Assembly (NCBI GenBank): GCA_946409515.1 | Contig: CAMJWS010000001.1 | Coordinates: forward strand, 251,557-315,556 | Origin: an uncultured Caryophanales bacterium | GTDB lineage: Bacteria > Bacillota_I > Bacilli_A > RFN20 > CAG-826 | Direction of reading: 5' to 3' | DNA length: 64,000 bases | Shown here: one piece after another, positions 54,826-62,965 of the stretch | Layout of the letters: each line of letters starts with the position of its first letter | How positions within the stretch are numbered: position 1 is the stretch's first letter | The notes under the pieces: model-generated | Seen by the model: only the letters and a program-made list of their open reading frames with translations | Told to the model about the DNA's origin: nothing | The model's database searches: none | Program-made: the position numbers and the translations under genes

Positions 54826-55957
54826 ATTTTCTACCAAAGAAAGTGTGTGCTGTAACAGCAACACCGGCAACTGAATTTAGCATTCCAGTCTTTTTGTCCA
54901 TTTTCAGTTTGCCTGCTTCGCGTTCGCTCTTTGCTAATTCGCCAAAATATTTGTAGACATTTTCAACGTTTTCCTTACCAAAAATTGCTTTAGCCTTATT
55001 TGCAAAGCCAATAGTATCCAATGTATTTAGTTCTTTAACATCCTTAATCAATTGCGCATGCCATTGAAAAAAATAATGTGGCTTGAGAGCATCGTTATTC
55101 CACTTATCAGCAAAATTTTCTTTGGTGTTGACTGGGTTTATTATTGCATATTTGCCATTATTGTCCGTTGAGACATACTTATTCATACTATTTACAACGT
55201 TTAACAGGCCAACGATTAAATCTGTCTCACCAAAGTATGCTCTTGCAGCAAGGGTAGTAATAATAATAGAAATTGGTTTGTATTTTTCAGCTGAACTACC
55301 AAGACTTCCAAAATACACATCCCTATGTCTCTTGATTAATTGAACAATTTTTTGAAGAGTAGTCTTTCTAGGATATTCTTTTATTTTTTCCAAAGAGAAT
55401 AATCTCTTACTTTCTTTCATAAAAGAATTACTCTTGTCCAAAAACCAAGCAAGATAACCTTTTGGATTTGTATAGATCTCAGTGAAATTAAAGCCATCGT
55501 CAGTGTGGGTCGCAATGACAGAATCAATTTCTTTATATGTCGCTGGATTCAAATCCGGTTTGCATGGAAGAATATCCATATGATAGTCTTTGTAATTCAA
55601 AGTCCAGCACCTTTTCCCACCGTTCGGTAACTTTTCGATTTTGTTCTTATATCTATCACTATTCTTAAGGGCGTTGCCTATGATGTGTTTTAATGTTCTT
55701 AAATCAATACTACTATTTTTCAAAAAAGCAACCATATCAACATCATAATCAGATTTAGAAAGTGGTTTAACTGTGGTGCCTAAAGCGATAGAGCCTTGAG
55801 GAAAAACACTTATATCGCCATATTGCGTTATATTCTTATCGTTATTCAAAAGTGCTCCCACCGCTTCATATGATGTGATGACACTATCGAGTTCCGTATC
55901 GTTTAGATTCAAATCGTTAGCAACTTTTTCAAGCACATTATTCTTGTTTAATTCCAT
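54812..55957 (-). CDS. CBASS CD-NTase (cGAS/DncV-like nucleotidyltransferase)
   Basis: A 381-residue cyclic-oligonucleotide synthase. The pol-beta core is complete: GS loop in PQGSIALGTTVKP (Gly55-Ser56), metal residues Asp72 and Asp74 in DYDVDMVAFL, and third Asp128 in YHMDILP. An all-helical C-terminal half follows. It should make the second messenger read by the SAVED effector. The C terminus ends GRKYDKE and not in Gly, so E2 attachment of a C-terminal Gly would need trimming. Preceded by AAGGAGG, 15 bp after the TOPRIM gene. Confidence 0.88.
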   Translation of the reverse strand: MELNKNNVLEKVANDLNLNDTELDSVITSYEAVGALLNNDKNITQYGDISVFPQGSIALGTTVKPLSKSDYDVDMVAFLKNSSIDLRTLKHIIGNALKNSDRYKNKIEKLPNGGKRCWTLNYKDYHMDILPCKPDLNPATYKEIDSVIATHTDDGFNFTEIYTNPKGYLAWFLDKSNSFMKESKRLFSLEKIKEYPRKTTLQKIVQLIKRHRDVYFGSLGSSAEKYKPISIIITTLAARAYFGETDLIVGLLNVVNSMNKYVSTDNNGKYAIINPVNTKENFADKWNNDALKPHYFFQWHAQLIKDVKELNTLDTIGFANKAKAIFGKENVENVYKYFGELAKSEREAGKLKMDKKTGMLNSVAGVAVTAHTFFGRKYDKE

Positions 55958-55972
55958 GGTTTTTCCTCCTTA

Positions 55973-56497
55973 TTATTTTTTGATAGTCAAATGTCTAAAG
56001 CCTTGAGCAAAAGATGAGAATGGTTCGCTCGGAATTCTACTCCACATTTTATTTATTTGAAATCCGACACTTTTTAATTTTGGAACTATATCCCTATGTT
56101 TGATGAATTTCTTTTTGAACTCTTCCCTTCCTTTTGTCCCTAATAATTCGCCTATGTTCACCAAACGCTCGCAGGCGAATACTAATTCATCTTCTAAGGA
56201 AGATACAGATTGAACGAAGATAATATCCTCTTCATTAAGCGAAGAATTGTTCATGATAGTTTCAATGTTATCCTCTAAAAGATCGATTTTCTTAATGTCT
56301 GTATCAAAGACAAAAACTACTTTTGTACCCTTTTTAATTGTCCTTGCTTTGGTTGGGCTAATTTTTTGATAAAGTACATTTAGTATTTCAATTTTACCTG
56401 GGCAAATACCATAGGAGGCATCTTCTGCATGCATTAAGGCCTTGAGCAAGACCATTTCACATTCCCCTTCCACAAAATAATGATATAAGCCCGCCAT
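55973..56497 (-). CDS. Small TOPRIM-like protein paired with the ATPase
   Basis: A 174-residue protein. FVEGECE (Glu10) and VFVFDTDI (Asp65, Asp67) match the TOPRIM metal site of OLD-, RloB- and AriB-type nucleases; SLEDELVFACERL could supply the third acidic position. It starts 3 bp after the ATPase stop. ATPase plus TOPRIM partners form known abortive defence systems (PARIS AriA/AriB, RloA/RloB, split OLD), but this one is shorter than AriB and I cannot choose among them. Confidence 0.68.
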   Translation of the reverse strand: MAGLYHYFVEGECEMVLLKALMHAEDASYGICPGKIEILNVLYQKISPTKARTIKKGTKVVFVFDTDIKKIDLLEDNIETIMNNSSLNEEDIIFVQSVSSLEDELVFACERLVNIGELLGTKGREEFKKKFIKHRDIVPKLKSVGFQINKMWSRIPSEPFSSFAQGFRHLTIKK

Positions 56498-56500
56498 AGA

Positions 56501-57619
56501 TTATTTGTCCCCTAATTCTAAGATTAAATTGGTACTTGGAGCGACATCAAAAAAGTCATTATCATATAGATTTTTAATATTGACATTATTTCTTTTTTCT
56601 AACGTACCAGCATTAATCATTTGAATGTTTATATTGCCTTCTTCATCGCTTACTTTTTTCAAAAAGTTATAAGAGTGATTTGGGAATGGCAATGATAAAA
56701 TCTCTGTATCGTGTGTAGTGAAGAACAACTGTTCCCCATCGTCCAATAAGTTAACCATTGTGGCTAAGCATGCAATTTCTAAGTCATGACTGACGTATGA
56801 AAATTGTTCATCAACAAAATAGAAGCCGTTCTTATGCTTTTTAATGGCGTAGATAATGCCAGCTATATTGACAGCATATTTGCTGCCTGAAGATAGCATT
56901 TTTATTTCGCTTAACTTATCACCGTGTGTAATAGGAATCGATTTTAAACCATTTTTAAAGCTAACAATATAAGAATTGTCGATTTCTTTAGAAGGAGTAA
57001 CAGATAAAACTGAGTCATCAAAGGTTTTTAAAACTCTTTCTAAAACGTTTGAAAACTCCTTGCGTTCATTTTTCTCATACGCGCAGGAAATAACATCAAA
57101 GCCAGATTCAATAGAAGGGAATAGAAAATTCCACCCGCTAGTGATTACATGCTCTAAGACTTTGATATAGTTTTCAAAGCCTTTATCACTGTCATCTAAT
57201 CTATCAACAACAGTTTCATATGAATCGTTACCATTCAAAAATTTTTCTTGGTATTTGACCAACACTTCGTTAGTCGGAGAAACTATTTTGATTTCTAGTC
57301 TAAAAAATAAACCCTCAGGATAAACACAATCCATCAAGACATATGCACTTTTATTGGCGTTTGATACCATATCAATTATGGTTTTGGCCTCTTTGTTTAA
57401 AAGGAATAAAAAAACTTTCCAAATAGCTTTGCCAAGTGATGTTTTGCCAGAAGCGTTAGAACCAACTATAACGTTCAGCTTGCGATATCTAATGTTTGGA
57501 AAATTGTTAAGATATTCACTATCCAGCGTTGGTTTGACTAATTTTTTTGGATAAGAAAAATCTGCTTCAAAATTGTTAAAGCATAGAATGTTATCAAATT
57601 TTACTTTCAAAACAGCCAT
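56501..57619 (-). CDS. ABC/SMC-type defence ATPase (AAA_15/21-like), first gene of the CBASS operon
   Basis: A 372-residue ATPase. Walker A GSNASGKTS (residues 53-61), an ABC-like signature LSSGSKYAV, Walker B with DE in YFVDEQFS, and the H-loop FFTTHDTEIL are ordered as in OLD/RloA/AriA proteins. It probably senses phage or damage and drives its TOPRIM partner. The ATG at 57619 has GGAG 7 nt upstream; an in-frame ATG four codons earlier has none. Gap to the TOPRIM gene is 3 bp. Confidence 0.82.
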   Translation of the reverse strand: MAVLKVKFDNILCFNNFEADFSYPKKLVKPTLDSEYLNNFPNIRYRKLNVIVGSNASGKTSLGKAIWKVFLFLLNKEAKTIIDMVSNANKSAYVLMDCVYPEGLFFRLEIKIVSPTNEVLVKYQEKFLNGNDSYETVVDRLDDSDKGFENYIKVLEHVITSGWNFLFPSIESGFDVISCAYEKNERKEFSNVLERVLKTFDDSVLSVTPSKEIDNSYIVSFKNGLKSIPITHGDKLSEIKMLSSGSKYAVNIAGIIYAIKKHKNGFYFVDEQFSYVSHDLEIACLATMVNLLDDGEQLFFTTHDTEILSLPFPNHSYNFLKKVSDEEGNINIQMINAGTLEKRNNVNIKNLYDNDFFDVAPSTNLILELGDK

Positions 57620-57634
57620 ATATATCTCCATTTA

Positions 57635-57651
57635 GTTCAAGATTTTTGAAC
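57635..57651. promoter_or_regulatory. Palindrome 1 at the defence-operon start site
   Basis: GTTCAA-N5-TTGAAC, perfect. It begins at the expected transcription start, just downstream of the -10 box. Preceded on the minus strand by ATTT, as in palindrome 2. Confidence 0.7.
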
Positions 57652-57657
57652 AAATAT

Positions 57658-57687
57658 ATTCTAATAGTATTCATACACTCGTGTCAA
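57658..57687 (-). promoter_or_regulatory. Promoter of the ATPase-TOPRIM-CBASS operon
   Basis: Perfect TTGACA (57687-57682) and TAGAAT (57663-57658) with an 18-bp spacer; expected start near 57651, inside palindrome 1. Confidence 0.75.
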
Positions 57688-57708
57688 TAAGTTCATTATG
57701 TATAATTG

Positions 57709-57726
57709 GTTCAAACGATCTTGAAC
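57709..57726. promoter_or_regulatory. Palindrome 2 upstream of the defence-operon promoter
   Basis: GTTCAA-N6-TTGAAC, perfect, 21 bp upstream of the -35. Same arms and same flanking ATTT as palindrome 1; the centres are about 74 bp apart (about 7 helical turns). Confidence 0.7.
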
Positions 57727-57834
57727 AAATTATGTTTCATCAAAGTGCATTGCTATTTGCTGTCTTTAATCTTTTTTAGACTTTCATTATAGCAAGTAAC
57801 AAAAATAAACGAATATCTACTTTAACCAAAAATT

Positions 57835-59781
57835 CTATTGTTTTGTGTATGGTAGCTCTTTTTTAAATTTTCTCAAATAGATTGATTGCAATTTGGAAAA
57901 AGATTGAAAAGAAATCAATTTGACATAGTTGATAATTCCGATTACTTTTTCTTCGTTTTTTTCTAAATCTTTCTCATATCTAGCTATAGTTTCTACATAC
58001 TCTTCAAGATACTTTTTGCTGATTGTAAGAATAGAACCATCCTTTTTGTAAACGATGTTAATACCGACATAGTGAATCGAGTCTCCCTCATTATTGAATC
58101 TAACAACGGCCTTCTTTTTCTGATTGACCGTTAAGCCTTTTTCCAGCAAAAGAGAAATTAGCTTTTCCAGCTCATTATCAAATGAATGCTTTGAAGATCT
58201 GTTGGATATTAATATGTCATCAGCGTACCTCGTGTAGACATCATTTTTACAATATTTTGAAAATTCAAAATCTAGAGAATTCATATAAATATCAGACAAT
58301 ATTGGAGACGTTACAAGGCCTAACGGAAGGTGCGAAGAATAAGCACATATGTCTATAAAAGGCTTTAGGTAAATTGAATGCGTTCTTAAAGAAATGTTCT
58401 TTATAGCTTTTGCTTTCAATTCTTTGTTAATTCGTTCTCTCAAAGCAACCACTAATTTTCCTTTATTAATCGAATTAAAGAATGAATGGATATCTAGTTT
58501 AATAAAACTCTTACTATTAATGTGCTTTAATATGCAATCTTTGATTGATGTGTCGTTTTTATAAGCAAACGAACATTCATGTGGTGGGAAGAAATAATAT
58601 AGTCTACTCGCCATTTGTTCGTGCATTTTCCTTAGTTCCCTGCCGTTTCGATTGTTCTTATAAGTAATAATTTGCCTTTTCTTTCCAGAAGTAACAATGA
58701 TTCTTTTCTCTAGAAAATCGTTTCTGTTTTTATAAAATCTCTTGATGATGCTCAGTTGATAGTTCTTGATAGAAAACAACTGATCAGTAACGTTAATTTG
58801 TCTAAGGCTTTTAAAGTCTGGGCGATATAGTCTCCCAGTTCTAATATTCTTATCTCCTTCAGATATAGAAATCTTATATAAAATACAGATAATGTGCTTG
58901 AACACTAGTTCTGCATCCATACCATCATTTCCGAAAAATAGATTGCACTTTGGTCTCTTTAAAATGAACTCGATAGAATCAGGACAATGTGGACTTGTGA
59001 TGTACAAATCAACGATATTGTTTTTAAAACGTTCAAATGCTTCCATAAAGTTCTCATGTTGCACAACATCATCAATGTATTTTTTGCTTAGAAGATTAAT
59101 TGCTAAATAGAAAGCTAATTTTATGCCAAGATAAAAATTAATTTCGTTATGCATTTTTAGAAAAGATATTTCATTAGCCTTTCTTTTGCTAGTGGCAACA
59201 AAAGGAACGATAGCTCCGTCTTTTAATCTTTCATATAGATCTTCGAAATCTTTATCAATTACTTTTTTAACTTCGTCTGGTATTACGTTGTTTTTGAAAT
59301 GAAGATATTTCTTTTCATCTTTTATAGGATAATACTCATGGATTTTACTTTTTGAGTTAGTTGAAATGCTCTTCTTGACATATTCTCCTACATAGTTATT
59401 TTCATATTTTTTTCTGTCTTCCAAGAACACATTTATTTGATTATCCGCTCTAAATGTGTCAAACAATCCCAATTCATAGCTTGTTGACATTGTATCCAAG
59501 AATATATAAGTGCGGTAAGCAACTTCCGCCACTATTTCTTCCATAGTTTTTAAACTCAACGAGTATCCATTAATAAAATCATCATCAAAAATATTGTCAA
59601 CAATAATTGGCACAAGACGGAAAACGTTTCTCTCTCTTTTTCTAGTTCCCTTTGGACTTTTATCTTTAATGTAATCAGCTGTAAGCTTTCTTCTGTCAAA
59701 TGGATTGTCTTTATCAAAGGCCGGTCCACATAGGAAAACTAAAGGTCTATTAATAATGAGTTTATTCTCTTTATTGTTCAT
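57835..59781 (-). CDS. Nucleoside-deoxyribosyltransferase-like domain fused to a reverse transcriptase (retron-type)
   Basis: A 648-residue fusion. Residues about 12-125 have a nucleoside-deoxyribosyltransferase-like fold: PLVFLCGPAFD at the front and STSYELGLFD (Glu103 as likely catalytic residue) before a VFLED strand. About 150-340 is helical and unknown. About 370-600 is a reverse transcriptase: KLDIHSFFNSI (Asp430), LPLGLVTSPILS, TRYADDILIS (YADD 519-522) and NQKKK...YVGINI, the last in place of the retron VTG motif. The msr-msd-like RNA directly upstream makes retron the best assignment. NDT-like proteins are known retron effectors as separate genes. No Shine-Dalgarno precedes the ATG. 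Confidence 0.8.
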   Translation of the reverse strand: MNNKENKLIINRPLVFLCGPAFDKDNPFDRRKLTADYIKDKSPKGTRKRERNVFRLVPIIVDNIFDDDFINGYSLSLKTMEEIVAEVAYRTYIFLDTMSTSYELGLFDTFRADNQINVFLEDRKKYENNYVGEYVKKSISTNSKSKIHEYYPIKDEKKYLHFKNNVIPDEVKKVIDKDFEDLYERLKDGAIVPFVATSKRKANEISFLKMHNEINFYLGIKLAFYLAINLLSKKYIDDVVQHENFMEAFERFKNNIVDLYITSPHCPDSIEFILKRPKCNLFFGNDGMDAELVFKHIICILYKISISEGDKNIRTGRLYRPDFKSLRQINVTDQLFSIKNYQLSIIKRFYKNRNDFLEKRIIVTSGKKRQIITYKNNRNGRELRKMHEQMASRLYYFFPPHECSFAYKNDTSIKDCILKHINSKSFIKLDIHSFFNSINKGKLVVALRERINKELKAKAIKNISLRTHSIYLKPFIDICAYSSHLPLGLVTSPILSDIYMNSLDFEFSKYCKNDVYTRYADDILISNRSSKHSFDNELEKLISLLLEKGLTVNQKKKAVVRFNNEGDSIHYVGINIVYKKDGSILTISKKYLEEYVETIARYEKDLEKNEEKVIGIINYVKLISFQSFSKLQSIYLRKFKKELPYTKQ

Positions 59782-59790
59782 AAAACAGGA

Positions 59791-60049
59791 GGGGTTACTT
59801 TTATATGTTTATTACAACGATACATACTAATCCTTAATTCGGTGAACTTAGGTAGTTCATGCCGAACATGGACATTAATAATTTATAACAAACAGATATG
59901 GATTATTGATGTCAATATTTGGAATGAAAAGTCATTTCAAAAACTAATACACAGTTTTCATATAACACAGCATTAACGCCCATATAAAACATCATTGGCC
60001 ACAAGTGGTAGTTTCCATATTATCCGTATCCACGAACTAAACTAACCCC
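59791..60049 (-). ncRNA. Retron-like msr-msd RNA
   Basis: A 259-nt leader ending 9 nt before the RT start. Its ends are inverted repeats: a1 GGGGTTA (60049-60043) and a2 TAACCCC (59797-59791); past one mismatch, three more bases pair. The base after a1 is G, as for the branching guanosine. Inside are GTTTTATAT...TATATGAAAAC (59990-59954), a 12-bp stem with one mismatch (59913-59902 with 59882-59871) and a hairpin TTCGG...CCGAA containing GAAC/GTTC (59866-59838). TATAAT ends 6 nt before a1. Lengths and order fit retron RNA. Confidence 0.7.
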
Positions 60050-60055
60050 AAAAAG

Positions 60056-60061
60056 ATTATA
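60056..60061 (-). promoter_or_regulatory. -10 box of the retron-like RNA
   Basis: TATAAT on the minus strand; the seventh base downstream is the first G of a1. The -35 region is A/T-rich and weak. Confidence 0.6.
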
Positions 60062-60113
60062 AGATATTGTTAGCAAAAATAAACTATAAATATTTATATA
60101 AAAACGTTCTTTT

Positions 60114-60143
60114 GAAAAAGCATGGCACCGGTTTCCCGATGCC
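60114..60143 (-). terminator. Terminator after ugd remnant 1
   Basis: GGCATCGG-GAAA-CCGGTGCC, an 8-bp stem (one G-U pair) with GNRA tetraloop, then ATGCTTTTTC on the minus strand. It separates the surface-polymer genes from the retron promoter. Confidence 0.85.
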
Positions 60144-60170
60144 AATTGTCTTCTAAATATATATCAGTAA

Positions 60171-60409
60171 TCAGTCTCTTCTAAATAAATCTCTTGTATA
60201 GACTTTGTTTCGAACATCATCTAAACAACCGTCGTATCTATTAGCGATAATTGCGTTAGATAATTTCTTAAATTCTTCTAAGTTATTAACTACTTTACTA
60301 CCAAAGAATTCTGAACCATCCTCTAATGTTGGTTCATAGATAATAACTTTAACACCTTTGGCTTTCTTTTTGGCGAGTGTTGCCCACATAGTAGCAATGC
60401 GAGCCACCC
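60171..60409 (-). pseudogene. ugd remnant 1: 3' end of UDP-glucose 6-dehydrogenase
   Basis: The 78 codons preserve the very C terminus of a UDP-glucose/nucleotide-sugar dehydrogenase: [24 protein letters not shown] and the end [11 protein letters not shown] whole Ugd has about 390-430 residues, so the 5' 80% is gone. Reading frame still open. It is followed by a strong terminator, which was probably that of the original gene cluster. Remnant 2 at 60986-61222 has the same endpoints. Confidence 0.82.
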
Positions 60410-60425
60410 ATTGTTTTAAAAATAA

Positions 60426-60983
60426 CTACTTATTCTCTGATGTATCTTGATAGTCTTTTTGGTAATTATCATATATTTCATCCCAAGAGGAATGCTTGTT
60501 ATTATTCTTCATCTTACCAACTGTTTCTAATTTAATACGTTTCCATTCTGTTTGAACGTATAAATCCATTTCTTTTATGAATTCTTTTCTTTTAGAAATA
60601 AGTTTTTCTTTATTAGTATCTTTACTAGAATTCATATAAGAAATAACACTATCTTTTAAAGATTCAGTAATATTAATTAAATCTCTATCACATTCAAAAA
60701 TTTGAGAATACTCAGATCTAATATCCGCGGTTACTTCCACTAATTCCTTCACAGTGGCTTTCTTATCTTCTTTATCTAAAGAATCAAGATATTCAATGCT
60801 AGATAGCTTAATCATCTTAGCCATAAGCGTCTTGGTCTTTTCTCTTCTACTCAATCTGGTCTTAGTAATAACACTAATGGAATTACTCTTTCTTTGAACA
60901 AAGGAATTAATAATAAAACCAATGACACCTAATAATAAGGTTACACATACTGCGATTAGAGAAATAACATCTTTCCATTCCAT
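60426..60983 (-). CDS. Single-helix membrane protein of unknown function
   Basis: A 185-residue protein. One N-terminal membrane helix (about 7-28) then a strongly charged helical, coiled-coil-like domain. No family recognised. It is flanked on both sides by copies of the same ugd 3' end and was probably brought in as a cassette. No convincing ribosome-binding site. Confidence 0.55.
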   Translation of the reverse strand: MEWKDVISLIAVCVTLLLGVIGFIINSFVQRKSNSISVITKTRLSRREKTKTLMAKMIKLSSIEYLDSLDKEDKKATVKELVEVTADIRSEYSQIFECDRDLINITESLKDSVISYMNSSKDTNKEKLISKRKEFIKEMDLYVQTEWKRIKLETVGKMKNNNKHSSWDEIYDNYQKDYQDTSENK

Positions 60984-60985
60984 AA

Positions 60986-61222
60986 CTAGTCTCTTCTAAA
61001 CAAATCTCTTGTATATACTTTGTTTTGAATATCATCTAAGCATCTATCGTTTCTATTAGCGAAATTGCGTTGGATAATCTCTTAAACTCTTCTAAGTTAT
61101 TAATTACTTTGCTGCCAAAGAATTCAGAACCATCTTCTAATGTTGATTCGTAGACAATAACTTTAACACCTTTGCTTTCTTTTCGGCGAGTGTTGCGCAC
61201 ACAGTAACAATGCGAGCCACCT
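60986..61222 (-). pseudogene. ugd remnant 2: degenerate second copy
   Basis: About 237 bp aligned along its whole length with remnant 1, from the terminal RRD-stop codons to the GGTGGCTCGC boundary. It carries single-base deletions (near 61066 and 61173), so the frame is broken. The 5' limit is the same in both copies, showing a shared breakpoint. Lies between the 185-residue gene and the phosphonate genes. Confidence 0.8.
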
Positions 61223-61223
61223 A

Positions 61224-62963
61224 TTATTTATTAATGCTACCATAGCATTTCCTTATATTAATTTTAAACGGAAAATTTTTAAGTCTTATAGGATTGACTG
61301 ACTCAATTAACTCGTTAATATCATTTTTTAAAAAAGATACATTCTTGCTTAATTCAAAATAATCGATGATTTCATTAAAAACTTTCTTTACATCCAAATC
61401 ACTGCCGAATTGAGTTTTGACTTTGCAATTTTCAAAAATCGAATTCATGCAAATAGCAACAGCATGTCCATGCGGAATACCATACAGGGATGTAATTTTA
61501 TAGCTCATAGCATGGGCTGCGGTTGTTTCAGAAATATTGATAGCTTTCCCAGAGTAATTAGCAGCCAATTGAATGTTCTTAATAGCATGTATATCACATT
61601 CCAGATAACCTTTGTAATTGTCTTCGAAGAGCTTTAAACCTTTAATTGCGTATTTTCTGCTAACAGGCGTAGCTTTTCTAGACCATAATGATTCAATACA
61701 CTGGCACAAAGCGTCCATCGCTGTACATTTCTTTTGATATTTGGGAACGCTAATAATAAGTTTTGGGCAAAGAATGACATAATCCGGAACATTGACAGGA
61801 TTAGCTATTGATTGTTTCTCGCCGTTTAAATATAACACAGCATGCTTAGTGGATTCACTACCAGTGCCACTTGTACTAGGTATACAAATATGTTTGATAT
61901 CGGAGTATTTGTAATTTTGTTTGAATGTTGGGGTATCGCTTTTTAAGTCGGCATTTAAAGAGAGTCTAATTACTTTGGCAACATCAATACAAGATCCACC
62001 ACCAATGGACACAATTGCATCACACTTGTTATCCTTGAATGATTTGAGACCATTCAACATTTCTTCATATTTCGGATTAGATGTGAATCCAGAAAACACA
62101 ACTGCATTTGGTAATTTCTTTTGAATATTCTTTGCCAAAAAAATATCAGCAACAATAAATGGTTTTATTGAGTTTAACTTGCTTAATTGAGTTTTCAGTG
62201 GAAAAAAATATTTAGAGGATGTTTTGATCTTCTGAGTTTTATAATCCCATTGTTCTATTTCTTTATTAACTCTAGCTAAATCATCTTTGTTATCTACTTC
62301 GTCAATAAAATGATTAGCATAACTGACTGGTCTAATCCTCAGCCCTTCGCTAACTTCGTTAAAGGCATTTTCTGCATAGACATTAAGGTTATTATTTTCA
62401 ACAAACCTTACAACATTATCTAGCCATACTTTAATAACTTCTTTTGATAATTTATAAAGTGGCTGGAAAGCAAAACAATCTTTGTCAAAGATGTTGATGC
62501 CTACTTCTCTAAGCTCATTATCCACTATTCTTCCTTTAAAATCCTTTTCAGGAAGAGATTTATATTTATTAATCAAGCAAGTGTTTGATTCTCTATTTTT
62601 TAACAATGATGGTATAAGTTTTCTATCAAAAACCAAATCACCATGCATCATTAAGATATCGTCATTTAAATATTCTCTTGCTTTGTACATAGAGTAAATA
62701 TAGTTCGATGCATCATATATCTCATTATGAGGAAATACAAAATGCATATTTCTATAGCAAGGCTTAGCACAAATGTCTTTTAGCATTTCAGGATATGGAC
62801 CAGTTGTAATAACGACTTCTGTAATACCAGCTTCTTGGAGAAGTCTTATTTGACGCTCAAAGATGGTCTCATCATTGTATAGATGGACCATGCTTTTAGG
62901 ACAATGGGCAGTTAACTCACCCATTCTTTTTCCAATGCCAGAATTAAATATAAGAGCTTTCAT
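61224..62963 (-). CDS. Nucleotidyltransferase fused to iron-dependent alcohol dehydrogenase (phosphonate pathway)
   Basis: A 579-residue fusion. Residues 1-235 are a LicC/IspD-like nucleotidyltransferase ([16 protein letters not shown], then HGDLVFD). Residues about 250-579 are an Fe-ADH ([47 protein letters not shown]). The gene starts 2 bp after phosphonopyruvate decarboxylase, so the dehydrogenase probably reduces phosphonoacetaldehyde to 2-hydroxyethylphosphonate and the transferase activates a phosphonate with CTP. The reaction is inferred from context. Confidence 0.82.
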   Translation of the reverse strand: MKALIFNSGIGKRMGELTAHCPKSMVHLYNDETIFERQIRLLQEAGITEVVITTGPYPEMLKDICAKPCYRNMHFVFPHNEIYDASNYIYSMYKAREYLNDDILMMHGDLVFDRKLIPSLLKNRESNTCLINKYKSLPEKDFKGRIVDNELREVGINIFDKDCFAFQPLYKLSKEVIKVWLDNVVRFVENNNLNVYAENAFNEVSEGLRIRPVSYANHFIDEVDNKDDLARVNKEIEQWDYKTQKIKTSSKYFFPLKTQLSKLNSIKPFIVADIFLAKNIQKKLPNAVVFSGFTSNPKYEEMLNGLKSFKDNKCDAIVSIGGGSCIDVAKVIRLSLNADLKSDTPTFKQNYKYSDIKHICIPSTSGTGSESTKHAVLYLNGEKQSIANPVNVPDYVILCPKLIISVPKYQKKCTAMDALCQCIESLWSRKATPVSRKYAIKGLKLFEDNYKGYLECDIHAIKNIQLAANYSGKAINISETTAAHAMSYKITSLYGIPHGHAVAICMNSIFENCKVKTQFGSDLDVKKVFNEIIDYFELSKNVSFLKNDINELIESVNPIRLKNFPFKINIRKCYGSINK

Positions 62964-62965
62964 AT

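Larger units (their letters stand above)
60171..61222. repeat. Direct repeat of about 238 bp flanking a cassette
   Basis: The two ugd 3'-end copies (60171-60409 and 60986-61222) are in direct orientation with several substitutions between them, and enclose one gene. Identical ends, but unequal sequence, suggest separate acquisition events or an old duplication. Confidence 0.75.

Noticed and set aside
56501-57619. SMC/RecN repair protein
   Set aside because: Too short and lacks the long coiled coil; its TOPRIM partner and operon context favour a defence ATPase.
57635-57726. LexA (SOS) boxes
   Set aside because: The Gram-positive box is CGAAC-N4-GTTCG; here the arms are GTTCAA/TTGAAC with different spacing and orientation.
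57727-57834. CRISPR or tandem repeats near the defence genes
   Set aside because: Only A/T-rich unique sequence was seen; the two palindromes are the sole repeated unit.
57835-59781. Group II intron or DGR reverse transcriptase
   Set aside because: No maturase or HNH domain, no intron RNA domains V/VI, no template/variable repeats; the NDT-like N terminus and a1/a2 leader fit a retron better.
60171-60409. A genuine 78-residue gene
   Set aside because: It matches only the C terminus of Ugd and a frameshifted second copy lies nearby; it is a remnant.
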